Part shown: positions 48,127 through 59,277 of the stretch, piece by piece
How positions within the stretch are numbered: the stretch's first letter is position 1
Layout: the number at the start of each line of letters is the position of its first letter
Assembly (NCBI RefSeq): GCF_022374935.2
Contig: NZ_CP092430.2
Span: 4,402,001 to 4,466,000 of the forward strand
Direction of reading: 5' to 3'
Length of the DNA stretch: 64,000 nucleotides
From: Mycolicibacter virginiensis
GTDB lineage: Bacteria > Actinomycetota > Actinomycetes > Mycobacteriales > Mycobacteriaceae
The notes under the pieces: generated by a model
Database searches by the model: none
Told to the model about the DNA's origin: nothing
The model's input: only the letters and a program-made list of their open reading frames with translations
Position numbers and translations under genes: made by a program

Positions 48127-48993
48127 GTGACCGCATCCACCCCGCAGCCGCACTCAGCGCCTACGTCACCGGCCGATCCTGCGGCACCTTTTACGGCACC
48201 TCGAACCCGTACAGCAGCCTTCTTGGACCTCGATCAGACGGTCATTGCGAAGTCCAGCGCGCTGGCCTTCAGCAAACCCTTTATGGATCAGGGACTGATC
48301 AACCGTCGCACCGTGCTCAAGTCCAGTTATGCGCAATTCCTGATGCTGCTGTCCGGTGCCGACCACGATCAGATGGAGCGGATGCGCGCCCACCTGACCA
48401 ACATGTGCACCGGCTGGAACGTGGAACAGGTCAAGGCGATCGTCAACGAGACGATGCACGACATCGTCACCCCACTGATCTTCGCCGAGGCCGCCGAGCT
48501 GATCGCCGATCACAAACTGTGCGGCCGCGACGTGGTGGTGGTCTCGGCCTCCGGCGAGGAGATCGTGGCGCCCATCGCCCGGGCGCTGGGCGCAACCCAC
48601 GCCATGGCGACCCGCATGGTCGTCGCCGACGGCAAGTACACCGGCGAGATCGCGTTCTACTGCTACGGCGAAGGCAAAGTGCAGGCCATCCGCGAGCTGG
48701 CCGCCCGCGAGGGCTACCCGCTGGAGCACTGTTATGCCTACTCGGACTCGATCACCGACCTGCCGATGCTGCAGGTGGTCGGGCATCCGTCGGCGGTGAA
48801 CCCCGACCGCGCGCTGCGCAAAGAGGCGATCGCCAACGGCTGGCCGGTGCTGACCTTCTCGCGACCGGTGTCGCTGCGCGACCGCATCCCCGCGCCCTCC
48901 GGCGCCGCGCTGGCCACCACTGCCGCGGTCGGCGTCAGCGCACTGGCCGCCGGCGCGCTTACCTACTCTCTGCTGCGCCGACTGGTGCCTTGA
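48127..48993 (+). CDS. HAD-IB family phosphatase (SerB-like), Rv3661 homologue
   Basis: A 288-residue HAD hydrolase. The nucleophile motif FLDLDQTVIAKSS (DxDxT), VVVVSASGEE as motif II and YSDSITDLPML as motif IV define a phosphoserine-phosphatase-like fold. The C-terminal hydrophobic segment (ATTAAVGVSALAAGALTYSLL) may anchor it to the membrane. TATGCT at 48115-48120 ends 6 nt before GTG 48127, so a leaderless start is favoured over GTG 48121. Confidence 0.9.
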   Translation: MTASTPQPHSAPTSPADPAAPFTAPRTRTAAFLDLDQTVIAKSSALAFSKPFMDQGLINRRTVLKSSYAQFLMLLSGADHDQMERMRAHLTNMCTGWNVEQVKAIVNETMHDIVTPLIFAEAAELIADHKLCGRDVVVVSASGEEIVAPIARALGATHAMATRMVVADGKYTGEIAFYCYGEGKVQAIRELAAREGYPLEHCYAYSDSITDLPMLQVVGHPSAVNPDRALRKEAIANGWPVLTFSRPVSLRDRIPAPSGAALATTAAVGVSALAAGALTYSLLRRLVP

Positions 48994-49028
48994 TCCGGTC
49001 TCCAGCAAACATCGCTGATCACAATCCG

Positions 49029-49079
49029 GTGACGCGACACACGCCGGATGCGTTTGACCCTTGCTGTGTCGTGCGTCAC
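49029..49079 (+). promoter_or_regulatory. Ms1 promoter region with flanking inverted repeat
   Basis: TTGACC at 49054-49059 is the probable -35, with TAGTAC at 49081-49086 a candidate -10. An inverted repeat (GTGACGC-GACACA and TGTGTCG-TG-CGTCAC) surrounds the -35. Confidence 0.5.
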
Positions 49080-49089
49080 GTAGTACAAA

Positions 49090-49398
49090 GGAAGCACGGA
49101 AGCCGGTAAGGCCAGGGTCGACCCGGAAGAGAAGGATCGACCTCCCGAACCGCACTTCCCAGTACGGAGAGCGGTACCCACGCGGAGCCACAGCCGCGAA
49201 GATGGCAGAAGTGTTGCGGGCCTGCGTAATTGCGGAACGTGATCGGTGTTGCCAACCCTTTGGGTGGGGTTGCAGCCGAAGAACACCGCAGGAGCGCCGA
49301 GGCCACCCACGCAGCCCAAGTTGGACGCTTGGTAACCGTGTACCGTGCTAGCGGGCGGCGATCCGAATCATTCGGAACGCCGCCCGCTTCGTTCGTTC
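49090..49398 (+). ncRNA. Ms1 / MTS2823-type abundant small RNA
   Basis: Located downstream of the Rv3661 homologue on the same strand as MTS2823 in M. tuberculosis, and about 305 nt long, like Ms1 of M. smegmatis. No protein frame spans it convincingly. It ends in a strong hairpin at 49351-49387. Ms1 binds core RNA polymerase without sigma in stationary phase. The 5' end is approximate. Confidence 0.78.
49351..49395 (+). terminator. Terminator of the Ms1-type RNA
   Basis: Perfect 10-bp arms GCGGGCGGCG / CGCCGCCCGC plus inner TCCGAA/TTCGGA, followed by TTCGTTCGTT. Confidence 0.85.
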
Positions 49399-49429
49399 CA
49401 GGACCTCTTCAAGTGGCCCGAATCAGCGC

Positions 49430-50188
49430 CTAGCGACCCGCCTCAGCAATCCCCAGCGCATCGAGCGCTCCGGTGCGCATCGCGCCGCAACACAGCAGCA
49501 GCCAGGCACTGACACCCTCGGCTGAGCCGGTCGCGAAGCCCGCCGCCGCCCGCCGGTAGTCGCGCGCGTTGCGCATCCAGGTCACCTCGGGCACGCCCAG
49601 CCCGTGACGGTCCAATCCGCTGGCGATGGTGACCAGCCGGGCCGCGCCGCGGGCTACCACGCCGTCGGCGCTGCCGAACGGCGCGAGCGTCAGCAGTTCA
49701 CCGTGCACCACCGCGGCGAACACCGGCGCGGCCACCGACGTGCCGCCGGTCGCCAGGTCGGCCAGCATCTCCAGCCGGCGCCCGACCGCCGCGCCGCCTT
49801 CGGGCCGGCCCAGGCGCTCCTCGTCGACGAGGTCCGCGGCGGCCAACACGTGCAGCCGGGCCAAGGCCTGCAGCGGCGCACGCCGCCACACCTCGACCAG
49901 GGTGGTCTCCCCGCCTTCCAGAGCCTGGGCCACCCGCAGGGCCCCGGCGAACACCGGATCCGAGGTCGATTCGGCGTCCACGGCCGCGGGACCCCCATCG
50001 AGCACCGAGGACGCCCGCGCTGCCCGCAGGGACGCCTCCGCGGCACTGACCGGCCAGCCCCGCATGTTGGTCTTATGCCGATGCACCCGGGCCAGCTCGT
50101 CGCGTACCTGCTCACTGGCCTCGGAGACACCGGGCAGCGCAGCTAACGGGGCGAGTGGGTCCTCCGCGGTGGTCACGGGCTGTGACAC
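49430..50188 (-). CDS. Conserved hypothetical protein (Fic/helical-type), Rv3662c homologue
   Basis: A 252-residue, Ala-rich, mostly helical cytosolic protein. Begins near VSQPVTTAEDPLAPLAALPG if GTG 50188 is used. Contains RVHRHKTNMRGWPVSAAEA and a conserved-looking HVLAAADLVDEERLGRP. I recognise no catalytic motif and make no functional call. Divergent from acs with 28 bp between starts. Confidence 0.75.
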   Translation of the reverse strand: MSQPVTTAEDPLAPLAALPGVSEASEQVRDELARVHRHKTNMRGWPVSAAEASLRAARASSVLDGGPAAVDAESTSDPVFAGALRVAQALEGGETTLVEVWRRAPLQALARLHVLAAADLVDEERLGRPEGGAAVGRRLEMLADLATGGTSVAAPVFAAVVHGELLTLAPFGSADGVVARGAARLVTIASGLDRHGLGVPEVTWMRNARDYRRAAAGFATGSAEGVSAWLLLCCGAMRTGALDALGIAEAGR

Positions 50189-50216
50189 TACCGCCGAGAT
50201 GATTAGGCTCCTGACC

Positions 50217-52169
<1,953 letters not shown>

Positions 52170-52217
52170 GCCAATGCGGCCACCCGCGGCGCCCGGCTCC
52201 GGCCCGCTTGCGCTCGC

Positions 52218-52934
52218 CTAGCCGATCGGGACGAAGCCCGCGCCCGGCCGGTCGTTGGCGTTGATGTCGCCCAACACGGCGTTGATCGACACCACGACCG
52301 CCGGTGTGTGCAGCGGGATGTACTTGATCACGCAGGTCGGCAGCGCGTCGCTGAACGCGCCGTGGATCATGCCGACCAGCATGTTGTTCACCACGACCGG
52401 CCCGCCGGAGTCGCCGGGGCGACCGCAGACCTGCATCACGATGGTGCCGGGGTCTTGGCCCGGCCCCCAGGTGAGGCCGCAGGAGTTGCCGGTGGTCCGG
52501 CCCTGTTTGCAGGCGATCTGACCGAAGATCGGGTCCGGACCGATGCCGCCGATCACGAAGCCGCCGAAGTTGGACACCGGCGTCACCTTGTTCGGGTCGA
52601 ACTCGATCACCGCGTAGTCCAGGCCGTCATTGCCGGCCACCATGTGGCCGATGATGCCGTTGCCTTCGGAGCCCTCGGCGGCCACCTGCGCGCCAGGGCC
52701 ACCGCAGTGTGCCGAGGTGAAACCGATCAGCGCACCGGTCTTGTCGTGGCCGATCGCGGTCAGCGTGCACAACGTGTCCTCGTCGACCACGATGCCGGCG
52801 CCCCCGCCCATCACCACCTTGTCGTCGGCGGCGACTCGGGCCACCGGTGCGACGACGGTGGCCAAGGCGGCACAGGTCACCCAGGCCAACAGCGCCGTGG
52901 CGCTGCGTAGCAACCAGCGGTGTGCGATCAGCAC
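52218..52934 (-). CDS. Secreted chymotrypsin-like serine protease, Rv3668c homologue
   Basis: A 238-residue S1-family protease. The signal peptide (LLRSATALLAWVTCAALATVV) is followed by a catalytic triad: His in FTSAHCGG, Asp in GLDYAVIEF, Ser in GRPGDSGGP. Six cysteines could form disulfides. GTG 52934 has GGGAGA six nt upstream; a GTG at 52961 is in frame but lacks a clear ribosome site. Probably periplasmic or exported. Confidence 0.9.
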   Translation of the reverse strand: MLIAHRWLLRSATALLAWVTCAALATVVAPVARVAADDKVVMGGGAGIVVDEDTLCTLTAIGHDKTGALIGFTSAHCGGPGAQVAAEGSEGNGIIGHMVAGNDGLDYAVIEFDPNKVTPVSNFGGFVIGGIGPDPIFGQIACKQGRTTGNSCGLTWGPGQDPGTIVMQVCGRPGDSGGPVVVNNMLVGMIHGAFSDALPTCVIKYIPLHTPAVVVSINAVLGDINANDRPGAGFVPIG

Positions 52935-52984
52935 AGCGGTTCTCCCGTCGATCAACTCCACCCCCGGTGGTAGAGAAACAGCCT

Positions 52985-53148
52985 AGCGGCGGTCGCAAGG
53001 ACGACGGAGTCGGACGCGCGGGCCAACGCCATCAGGCCCAGCGGCGGTCGCAAGGACGACGGAGTCGGACGCGCGGGCCAACGCCATCAGGCCCAGCGGC
53101 GGTCGCAAGCGCGGCGAAGCCGGGCGCCGCGGGCCGCCGCCATGCGCC
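52985..53148. repeat. Three tandem 55-bp repeats
   Basis: Units begin at 52985, 53040 and 53095 with AGCGGCGGTCGCAAG. The first two are identical over 55 bp; the third diverges after its first 17 bases. They fill most of the 306-bp gap between the protease gene and the Rv3669 homologue. An inverted relative lies at 63652-63685. Confidence 0.93.
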
Positions 53149-53240
53149 GAGAGCTGCCGCAGCTTTTCCGGGGTCACTCGTCGGGTCAGCTACCGCATGG
53201 CAACATTAAGCCGCGACGACGGCGAACGGGAGGACAGCCA

Positions 53241-53792
53241 GTGAGCAAGGCCGATCGCAGGAATGCATTACGCGCCGCGGCCAAGGCGGACCGCAACGGC
53301 GTGCCCAACACCTTGGCGACCATCCCGTTGGCCGACCCGCACGCGCTGCCCGCCGACCCGTCCCTGGGTGACCTCGTCAAGGACGCCACGGCACAGATGT
53401 CGACGTTGGTGCGCGCGGAGGTAGAATTGGCCCGCGCCGAGATCACTCGGGACGTCAAAAAGGGCCTGACCGGCAGCGTGTTCTTCATCGCGGCCCTGGT
53501 CGTGCTGTTCTACTCCACTTTCTTTTTCTTCTTCTTCGTCGCAGAGCTGCTCAACATGTGGCTGCAGGACTGGGCCGCCTATCTGATCGTGTTCGGGATC
53601 ATGCTGGTGGTGACCGTGGCCCTGGCGCTGCTCGGTTTCCTGCGGGTGCGCCGCATCCGCGGGCCGCGCCAAACGATCGAATCGGTGCGTGAGGCCCGCG
53701 ACGCGCTGCGTCCCGACCCGGACCGCCTGCACGCCTCGTCGGCGTCGGCGGGCTCGCCCGGTAGGCCGACCACCGATCCCTCGGGCTGGTAG
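53241..53792 (+). CDS. Membrane protein with phage-holin-like fold (DUF1469 type), Rv3669 homologue
   Basis: A 183-residue protein with an amphipathic charged N-half (STLVRAEVELARAEITRDVKKG) followed by two transmembrane helices (FFIAALVVLFYSTFFFFFFV and LIVFGIMLVVTVALALLGF). This is the Actinobacteria-wide phage holin superfamily III pattern. Role unknown. GTG 53241 is preceded by GGGAGG. Its TAG overlaps the ephE GTG by 1 nt. Confidence 0.87.
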   Translation: MSKADRRNALRAAAKADRNGVPNTLATIPLADPHALPADPSLGDLVKDATAQMSTLVRAEVELARAEITRDVKKGLTGSVFFIAALVVLFYSTFFFFFFVAELLNMWLQDWAAYLIVFGIMLVVTVALALLGFLRVRRIRGPRQTIESVREARDALRPDPDRLHASSASAGSPGRPTTDPSGW

Positions 53793-54757
53793 TGCCGCCA
53801 CCGGATCCGTCGATCACCCGTATCGACGGGCCGTGGCGACACTGGGACATCCACGCCAACGGCATTCGCTTCCATGTCGTCGAGGCGACAACGGTCGGCA
53901 AAGACACGACCACCTCCGCCGACGCTCCGCCGACGTCGCGGCCGCTGGTCATGCTGCTGCACGGGTTCGGCTCGTTCTGGTGGACCTGGCGTCATCAGCT
54001 GCGCGGGCTGAGCGATGCCCGGGTCGTCGCCGTCGATCTGCGCGGCTACGGCGGTAGTGACAAGCCTCCCCGCGGCTACGACGGCTGGACGCTGGCGGGT
54101 GACACCGCCGGACTGATCCGGGCCCTGGGGCACTCTTCGGCGACCCTGGTCGGCCACGCCGACGGTGGCCTGGTGTGCTGGGCGACCGCGCTGCTGCACC
54201 CCCGATTGGTGCGCGATATCGCCGTAGTCAGCTCGCCGCATCCGGCGGCGCTGCGCAACTCGGCGCTGACCCACGCCGAACAAGGCCGGGCGCTGTTGCC
54301 ATGGTTGCTGCGGTACCAGGTGCCGTTCTGGCCGGAGCGCTCCCTGACCCGCCGCGATGGAGCCGAGCTTGAGCGCTTGGTGCGCAGTAGAGCTGGGGCG
54401 AACTGGCAGACCAGTGCGGACTTCGCCGAGACCATCGGGCACCTGCGAACCGCGGTACAGATCCCCTCGGCGGCGCATTGCGCGCTGGAGTACCAGCGCT
54501 GGGCGGTGCGTAGTCAGTTCCGCGCTGAGGGCCAACGGTTCATGAAGGCGCTGGACCTGCGCACGCTGAACATTCCGCTGCTGCACCTACGCGGCGAGGA
54601 CGACCCCTACGTGCTGGCTGACCCGGTCAACAAGACGCGGCAGTACGCGCCGCACGGGCAATACGTGTCGGTTCCCGGCGCGGGACATTTCGCTCACGAA
54701 GAGGCGCCCGAGGTGGTCAACGGCCACCTGATGCAATTCCTAAGCGGCGGAGCGTAA
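53792..54757 (+). CDS. ephE: Epoxide hydrolase-type alpha/beta hydrolase
   Basis: A 321-residue hydrolase. Oxyanion motif LLHGFGSFWWTWRHQL, nucleophile aspartate in VGHADGGLV (Asp, not Ser, as in epoxide hydrolases), and catalytic His in PGAGHFAHEE. Converts epoxides to diols; the natural substrate is unknown. Co-transcribed with the Rv3669 homologue (TAGTG overlap). Converges on marP. Confidence 0.9.
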   Translation: MPPPDPSITRIDGPWRHWDIHANGIRFHVVEATTVGKDTTTSADAPPTSRPLVMLLHGFGSFWWTWRHQLRGLSDARVVAVDLRGYGGSDKPPRGYDGWTLAGDTAGLIRALGHSSATLVGHADGGLVCWATALLHPRLVRDIAVVSSPHPAALRNSALTHAEQGRALLPWLLRYQVPFWPERSLTRRDGAELERLVRSRAGANWQTSADFAETIGHLRTAVQIPSAAHCALEYQRWAVRSQFRAEGQRFMKALDLRTLNIPLLHLRGEDDPYVLADPVNKTRQYAPHGQYVSVPGAGHFAHEEAPEVVNGHLMQFLSGGA

Positions 54758-54758
54758 C

Positions 54759-55952
54759 TCACTCTCCCCCGACGCAGGTCTGCGTCGAGACCGGCTGGGT
54801 GTCGCCGATGCGGGCGAGCTGACCCGCAACCTCCTCGGCGGTCATCACGAACCCGGTGTCAGCGTCGTCGACGGCCGCACCGAACACCACGCCGATCACC
54901 CGGCCGTCCATGTCGATCATGGGCCCGCCGGAATTACCTTGCTGCACAGTGCCCCTGATGGTGTAAACCCGGCGGGTGACAGTGGTGTTGCGGTAGATGT
55001 CGGGACCCTCAAGGTTGATGACGTCGCGGATCCGGGCCGGGGTGGCCTCGAAGACCCCGCCGCCGGGGTAGCCCAACACCAGCGCATCGGTGTCGGCCTG
55101 GGCGGGCGAGGAGGCGAACGCCAACGGCGGCAACGGCAGATCGGGCACCGCCAGGATCGAGATGTCTTCCTTGGGATCGAAGGAGATCACCGTGGCCTCA
55201 TACGATTTGGTTCCGCTCTCCACGGTGACGCTGTCCGAGCCGGCTACCACGTGCGCGTTCGTCATCACCCGGGTGGGCGAGATGACGAATCCGGTGCCCT
55301 CCAACACTTTCTGGCAGTTGGGCGCCACACCACGGATCCGCAGCACGCTCGGCGCCGTGGCTTCCACCACCGGGCTGGCGGCCAGTTCCGGGTCCGGCGC
55401 ATCCACCGCGGCGATCGGGGCGTGACTGAAGGGCTCCAGCACGGCGGGCAGCCCGGAATCGTCGAGCACCGCCGAGAGCCGCCGAGGCACGTTCTTGAGC
55501 CACTGCGGCGCGACATCGTCGACCTGGCGCAACACTCGCGAATCGTTGACGGCGGCGGCCAGGTTCGGCTGATCGGATGCGGTCAACGGGGTGGCCAGCA
55601 GCCAGGCCGCGATCAGGACCACCCCGAGCTGCAGCACTACCCCGATGATGGAGTCGACTCCGCGGACACCGGGGTTGCGGATCGCACCGCGCACCGCCCG
55701 GCCCAGCACCACTCCGGCAACCTCGCCGATGACAACCATGGCCAGGATCAGAAACAACGCGGCGAACAGTTTCAGCCGCGCACCGGAGACGCTCTCGATC
55801 AGGTGCGGGGCCAACAGCACGCCGGCCATCGCCCCCAACGCAACACCGACAAAAGAGAGCAGGGAGCCCAGGGCGCCGGAACGCCAGCCGGATACTGCGG
55901 CAACGAAGGCGATCGCCAGCACGGCGATGTCCAGCCACTGCGACGACGTCAT
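54759..55952 (-). CDS. marP: Membrane-anchored acid-resistance serine protease
   Basis: A 397-residue protease, equal to M. tuberculosis MarP. Four N-terminal transmembrane helices (CvpA-like) precede a periplasmic chymotrypsin-like domain with His in TNAHVVAG, Asp in FDPKEDISIL and Ser in QQGNSGGPMI. A Cys pair (NCQK and the C-terminal TCVGGE) could form the regulatory disulfide. Preserves cytosolic pH in acid. ATG 55952 overlaps the nudix stop by 4 nt. Confidence 0.96.
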   Translation of the reverse strand: MTSSQWLDIAVLAIAFVAAVSGWRSGALGSLLSFVGVALGAMAGVLLAPHLIESVSGARLKLFAALFLILAMVVIGEVAGVVLGRAVRGAIRNPGVRGVDSIIGVVLQLGVVLIAAWLLATPLTASDQPNLAAAVNDSRVLRQVDDVAPQWLKNVPRRLSAVLDDSGLPAVLEPFSHAPIAAVDAPDPELAASPVVEATAPSVLRIRGVAPNCQKVLEGTGFVISPTRVMTNAHVVAGSDSVTVESGTKSYEATVISFDPKEDISILAVPDLPLPPLAFASSPAQADTDALVLGYPGGGVFEATPARIRDVINLEGPDIYRNTTVTRRVYTIRGTVQQGNSGGPMIDMDGRVIGVVFGAAVDDADTGFVMTAEEVAGQLARIGDTQPVSTQTCVGGE

Positions 55953-56770
55953 ATCCCAGTCATCCCCGTTCCACCAGGTTCTTCTCCAACCAACGCCATG
56001 GCCTCGTCCAGCCCGAGTACCGCGCTGGTGTCCCAGGGCTGTGCCCAGCCGGCCACATCCAGCATCGCCGAGATCACCTGGGCGGTGAATCCCCAGACCA
56101 GCATCTGGTTGAGCCGGAACGCCGGCATGGCCCAACGCCGACTGCGCGCATCACGGTAAACCATCAACCGGTTCTCGGGGTTGATGAATGCCCGGACTGG
56201 AACGCGGGCCACGATCGCGGTCTCGCCCGGGTCCACGGCGGTCACCGGTCCGGGATCCTCGGAGTAGGCCAACACCGGCACCACGTGGAACCCCGAGGGG
56301 GCGATGAAGATCTTGTCCAACGTGACCAACGGGTGCACCCGGACCGGGTCGATCCCGGTCTCCTCGTTGGCCTCGCGCAACGCGGTGGCAATCGGACCGT
56401 CGTCGCCCGCGTCGACCGCTCCGCCCGGAAATGCGGCCTGCCCGGCGTGATGGCGCAGCGTCGAAGCCCGCACCGTGACCAGCAGGTCAGCCGATTCCGA
56501 TATCGCCTCCGGCGGGCCGTCGGGCGGGCCGGAGAACAGCACCAGTACGGCCGCGTCGCGCCGGCGTCCGGTGACGCTGGCCTTGGCATTGGCCGCCGTG
56601 ATCATCGCCCGAACATCGGCGGGCAGTCGGTGCAGGTAGGCCGTCGGCACCTTCTCGACGTTGTCGACCAGCGGGCGCAGCCAAGACGGGGCGCGCGACG
56701 GGGCCCAGGACTGGGACTCGCCAGCGCTCACCGCGCCTCCCTTGCGTGCCGGATCCTGATCACCCCACAT
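55949..56770 (-). CDS. NUDIX hydrolase (CoA pyrophosphatase-like), Rv3672c homologue
   Basis: A 273-residue pyrophosphohydrolase. The nudix box runs GGAVDAGDDGPIATALREA followed by NEETGI. The upstream FRHHAGQAAFPGG-type segment, here TLRHHAGQAAFPGG, marks the CoA-diphosphatase (UPF0035) subgroup. Cleaves CoA-like dinucleotides. Its ATG overlaps the preceding thioredoxin-like stop (TGATG). Confidence 0.92.
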   Translation of the reverse strand: MWGDQDPARKGGAVSAGESQSWAPSRAPSWLRPLVDNVEKVPTAYLHRLPADVRAMITAANAKASVTGRRRDAAVLVLFSGPPDGPPEAISESADLLVTVRASTLRHHAGQAAFPGGAVDAGDDGPIATALREANEETGIDPVRVHPLVTLDKIFIAPSGFHVVPVLAYSEDPGPVTAVDPGETAIVARVPVRAFINPENRLMVYRDARSRRWAMPAFRLNQMLVWGFTAQVISAMLDVAGWAQPWDTSAVLGLDEAMALVGEEPGGTGMTGI

Positions 56771-57393
56771 CAGCGGCCACTGTTCTCGACGGCGGCGGCG
56801 ATCTCTTCGGCATTGGCGAAGGGCTGCGGCAGGATGCGGGCAACGCTACCGTCCGCGGCCAGCACCACCGTCGCGGGCATCACATTGGGAACCCGTAACG
56901 CCGCCGCCAGCTGCCGGCGGCCGTCTTGCAGGGTGGGCAGCCGCACGCCCAGCTCGGCCAGCAGGGCCAACCCGGCGGCTTGGTTGTCGTCTTGATGCAC
57001 CGTCACCACCGTCACGGTCGGCCCGACCCGGCGCTGGTATTCGGCGAATGCCCGCAGCTCGGCGCGGCACGGTCCACACCAGTACGCCCACAGGTTGAGC
57101 ACTATCTTCCGACCGGCGAACATCGCCGCCACGTCGACGGGCGAACCATCGGCCGCGCACTCGACGGTGACGCCGCGCAGGATGCTCGGCCCGCTGTCGC
57201 CCGGTCCCGCTTGGCAGGGTGGCAGGTCGGCGCGTTGACGCAGTTCGGCCAGGTCTGGCCCGGAGCCGACCACGCTCGTCGTGCCGCCCGGTCGCAGCAC
57301 GGCCGGTTCGCGACGAAGTTCGCTCACCAATCCGGCAAGCAAAGCGGCCACCACCGCCAGTATCGCGATCGTCCATCGCGTCGACCTGCTCAT
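56770..57393 (-). CDS. Membrane-tethered thioredoxin-like (TlpA-type) protein, Rv3673c homologue
   Basis: A 207-residue protein with an N-terminal membrane anchor (WTIAILAVVAALLAGLV) and an extracytoplasmic thioredoxin fold bearing the WCGPC active site. A second Cys pair (LPPCQ, VECAA) is typical of the TlpA/ResA inserts. Operon position beside marP, whose activity depends on a disulfide, is suggestive of partnership but unproven. 13 bp after nth. Confidence 0.9.
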   Translation of the reverse strand: MSRSTRWTIAILAVVAALLAGLVSELRREPAVLRPGGTTSVVGSGPDLAELRQRADLPPCQAGPGDSGPSILRGVTVECAADGSPVDVAAMFAGRKIVLNLWAYWCGPCRAELRAFAEYQRRVGPTVTVVTVHQDDNQAAGLALLAELGVRLPTLQDGRRQLAAALRVPNVMPATVVLAADGSVARILPQPFANAEEIAAAVENSGR

Positions 57394-57406
57394 CCTCGGC
57401 GGGCCG

Positions 57407-58213
57407 CTACACCCGATTGCGGCGGCCCGCTGCGCCCGACTCCGTCGGGCTGGCGACCGCCGCTAGCCCGGCCAGGGCCAGCAGATGCTCGGTCTCGGGG
57501 CCTTTGACCAGCGCGGCAGCTTCCATCGGAGAGGTGGGCCCGATTCCGAACGAGGGGCAGTCCTTGGCCAGCACGCACACCCCGCAGGCCGGCTTGCGGG
57601 AGTGGCAGACCCGTCGGCCGTGAAAAATCACCCGGTGGCTGAGCAAGGTCCATTCCTTGCGTTCGATGAGCTCACCGACCGCGTGCTCGACCTTGACCGG
57701 GTCTTCCTCGCTGGTCCAGGCCCAGCGTCGCACCAAGCGGCCAAAATGGGTGTCCACGGTGATGCCCGGGACCCCGAACGCGTTGCCCAGGATCACGTTG
57801 GCGGTTTTGCGCCCCACCCCGGGCAGGCGCACCAGCTCGTCCATGGTGTCGGGCAGTTCGCCGTCGAAACGTTCCACCAAGGCCTGGCCGAGGTTGATCA
57901 GAGAGGCCGCTTTGTTGCGATAGAAGCCGGTGGGCCGAATCAGCTCCTCCAGCTCGGTGCGGTCGGCCTGGGCGTAGTCCAGCGCGGTGGGGTATCGGGC
58001 GAACAACGCCGGCGTCGTCAGGTTCACTCGCACGTCGGTGCACTGCGCCGACAGCACGGTGGCGACAGCCAACTCCAAGGGATTGGTGAAGTCCAACTCG
58101 CAGTGGGCGTCGGGAAAGGCCTGCGCCAGAGTCCGATTCATCCGACGAGCGCGCCGGACCAGTCCGGTCCGGGTCTCGGTCCGCGCCGCGCTGGGCGCCT
58201 TGTCCACCGTCAC
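57407..58213 (-). CDS. nth: Endonuclease III
   Basis: A 268-residue DNA glycosylase/AP lyase that removes oxidised pyrimidines. Helix-hairpin-helix with catalytic lysine [14 protein letters not shown], catalytic aspartate in ITVDTHFGR, and the 4Fe-4S ligands in [20 protein letters not shown] 58213 is preceded by TACCCT with a 7-nt gap (leaderless); GTG 58207 has GGAGG before it. Begins the nth-thioredoxin-nudix-marP operon. Confidence 0.95.
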   Translation of the reverse strand: MTVDKAPSAARTETRTGLVRRARRMNRTLAQAFPDAHCELDFTNPLELAVATVLSAQCTDVRVNLTTPALFARYPTALDYAQADRTELEELIRPTGFYRNKAASLINLGQALVERFDGELPDTMDELVRLPGVGRKTANVILGNAFGVPGITVDTHFGRLVRRWAWTSEEDPVKVEHAVGELIERKEWTLLSHRVIFHGRRVCHSRKPACGVCVLAKDCPSFGIGPTSPMEAAALVKGPETEHLLALAGLAAVASPTESGAAGRRNRV

Positions 58214-58273
58214 CTCCGACAGGGTACTAATTTGTGACCCTAACGAGACTTTGCCCATGTTTACTGACGACTT

Positions 58274-58414
58274 GTGTCCTGGTTGCTGATCACCGCCATC
58301 CCGACGCTGCTGATGCTGTCGGCGGTCGGGCTGGAACGCATCGAAACCGGGTTGAGTCAGGTGGAGAAGGCGAATCCGCAGTTTCCCCCGAATCGGCGTA
58401 CCAACCGTGTGTAG
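58274..58414 (+). CDS. Small membrane protein, Rv3675 homologue
   Basis: A 46-residue protein begun by GTG 58274, [19 protein letters not shown], with a single N-terminal helix followed by a charged tail ending in PPNRRTNRV. It occupies the nth-crp gap exactly where Rv3675 lies in M. tuberculosis, though Rv3675 is longer. Function unknown. Confidence 0.6.
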   Translation: MSWLLITAIPTLLMLSAVGLERIETGLSQVEKANPQFPPNRRTNRV

Positions 58415-58518
58415 CGTTGTAACCTCGCTTGACGCCTAGCTCTAGACTCAGGTGGCTGGCCGGGTAGCGGCCCGCACTTACGATTTCAAACCTTCATCAA
58501 AAACATCTAAGGGGCATC

Positions 58519-59193
58519 GTGGACGAGATCCTGGCGAGGGCCGGAATCTTCCAGGGAGTTGAGCCCAGCGCCGTAGCAGCGCTGACCAAGCAGCTTCAGC
58601 CCGTGGACTTTCCGCGCGGACACACCGTGTTCGCCGAAGGAGAGCCCGGCGACCGGCTGTACATCATCGTCTCCGGGAAAGTGAAGATCGGCCGGCGTTC
58701 TCCTGATGGCCGGGAGAACCTCCTGACCATCATGGGTCCCTCGGACATGTTCGGTGAGCTCTCGATCTTCGACCCTGGTCCCCGGACCTCGAGCGCGACC
58801 ACCATCACCGAGGTGCGCGCGGTCTCGATGGACCGTGACGCCCTGCGGTCGTGGATCTCCGATCGGCCCGAGATCGCCGAGCAGCTGCTGCGCGTGCTGG
58901 CCCGCCGGCTGCGCCGCACCAACAACAACCTGGCCGATCTGATCTTCACCGACGTGCCCGGCCGGGTCGCCAAGCAGCTGCTGCAGCTGGCGCAACGGTT
59001 CGGCACCCAGGAAGGCGGGGCCCTGCGGGTCACCCACGACCTGACTCAGGAAGAGATCGCCCAGCTGGTCGGGGCCTCGCGGGAGACGGTGAACAAGGCG
59101 CTGGCCGACTTCGCCCACCGTGGCTGGATCCGGCTCGAGGGCAAGAGCGTGCTGATCTCTGACTCCGAGCGGCTGGCCCGCCGGGCGCGCTAG
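58519..59193 (+). CDS. crp: cAMP receptor protein-type global regulator
   Basis: A 224-residue CRP/FNR regulator, essentially the M. tuberculosis Crp sequence. The cAMP-binding barrel contains [17 protein letters not shown] (phosphate-binding cassette), and the C-terminal helix-turn-helix reads [24 protein letters not shown] 58519 has AAGGGG just upstream. Followed by a long inverted repeat that probably ends transcription. Confidence 0.97.
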   Translation: MDEILARAGIFQGVEPSAVAALTKQLQPVDFPRGHTVFAEGEPGDRLYIIVSGKVKIGRRSPDGRENLLTIMGPSDMFGELSIFDPGPRTSSATTITEVRAVSMDRDALRSWISDRPEIAEQLLRVLARRLRRTNNNLADLIFTDVPGRVAKQLLQLAQRFGTQEGGALRVTHDLTQEEIAQLVGASRETVNKALADFAHRGWIRLEGKSVLISDSERLARRAR

Positions 59194-59208
59194 TCGCGTC
59201 ACTCACGT

Positions 59209-59265
59209 CGAAACCGACGTTTTGCAGAGTTCTACTCGCACTTTCGCTGCAAAACGTCGGTCTCG
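59209..59265. terminator. Long inverted repeat, probable bidirectional terminator
   Basis: 19-nt arms (59209-59227 and 59247-59265), 18 of 19 complementary, with core ACCGACGTTTTGCAG and a 19-nt loop. Lies between the convergent crp and metallo-hydrolase genes. Confidence 0.75.
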
Positions 59266-59277
59266 ACGCGGGGTTCT

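Noticed and set aside
52985..53148. CRISPR-like array
   Set aside because: Units are contiguous 55-bp tandem copies without unique spacers, and no cas genes are nearby.
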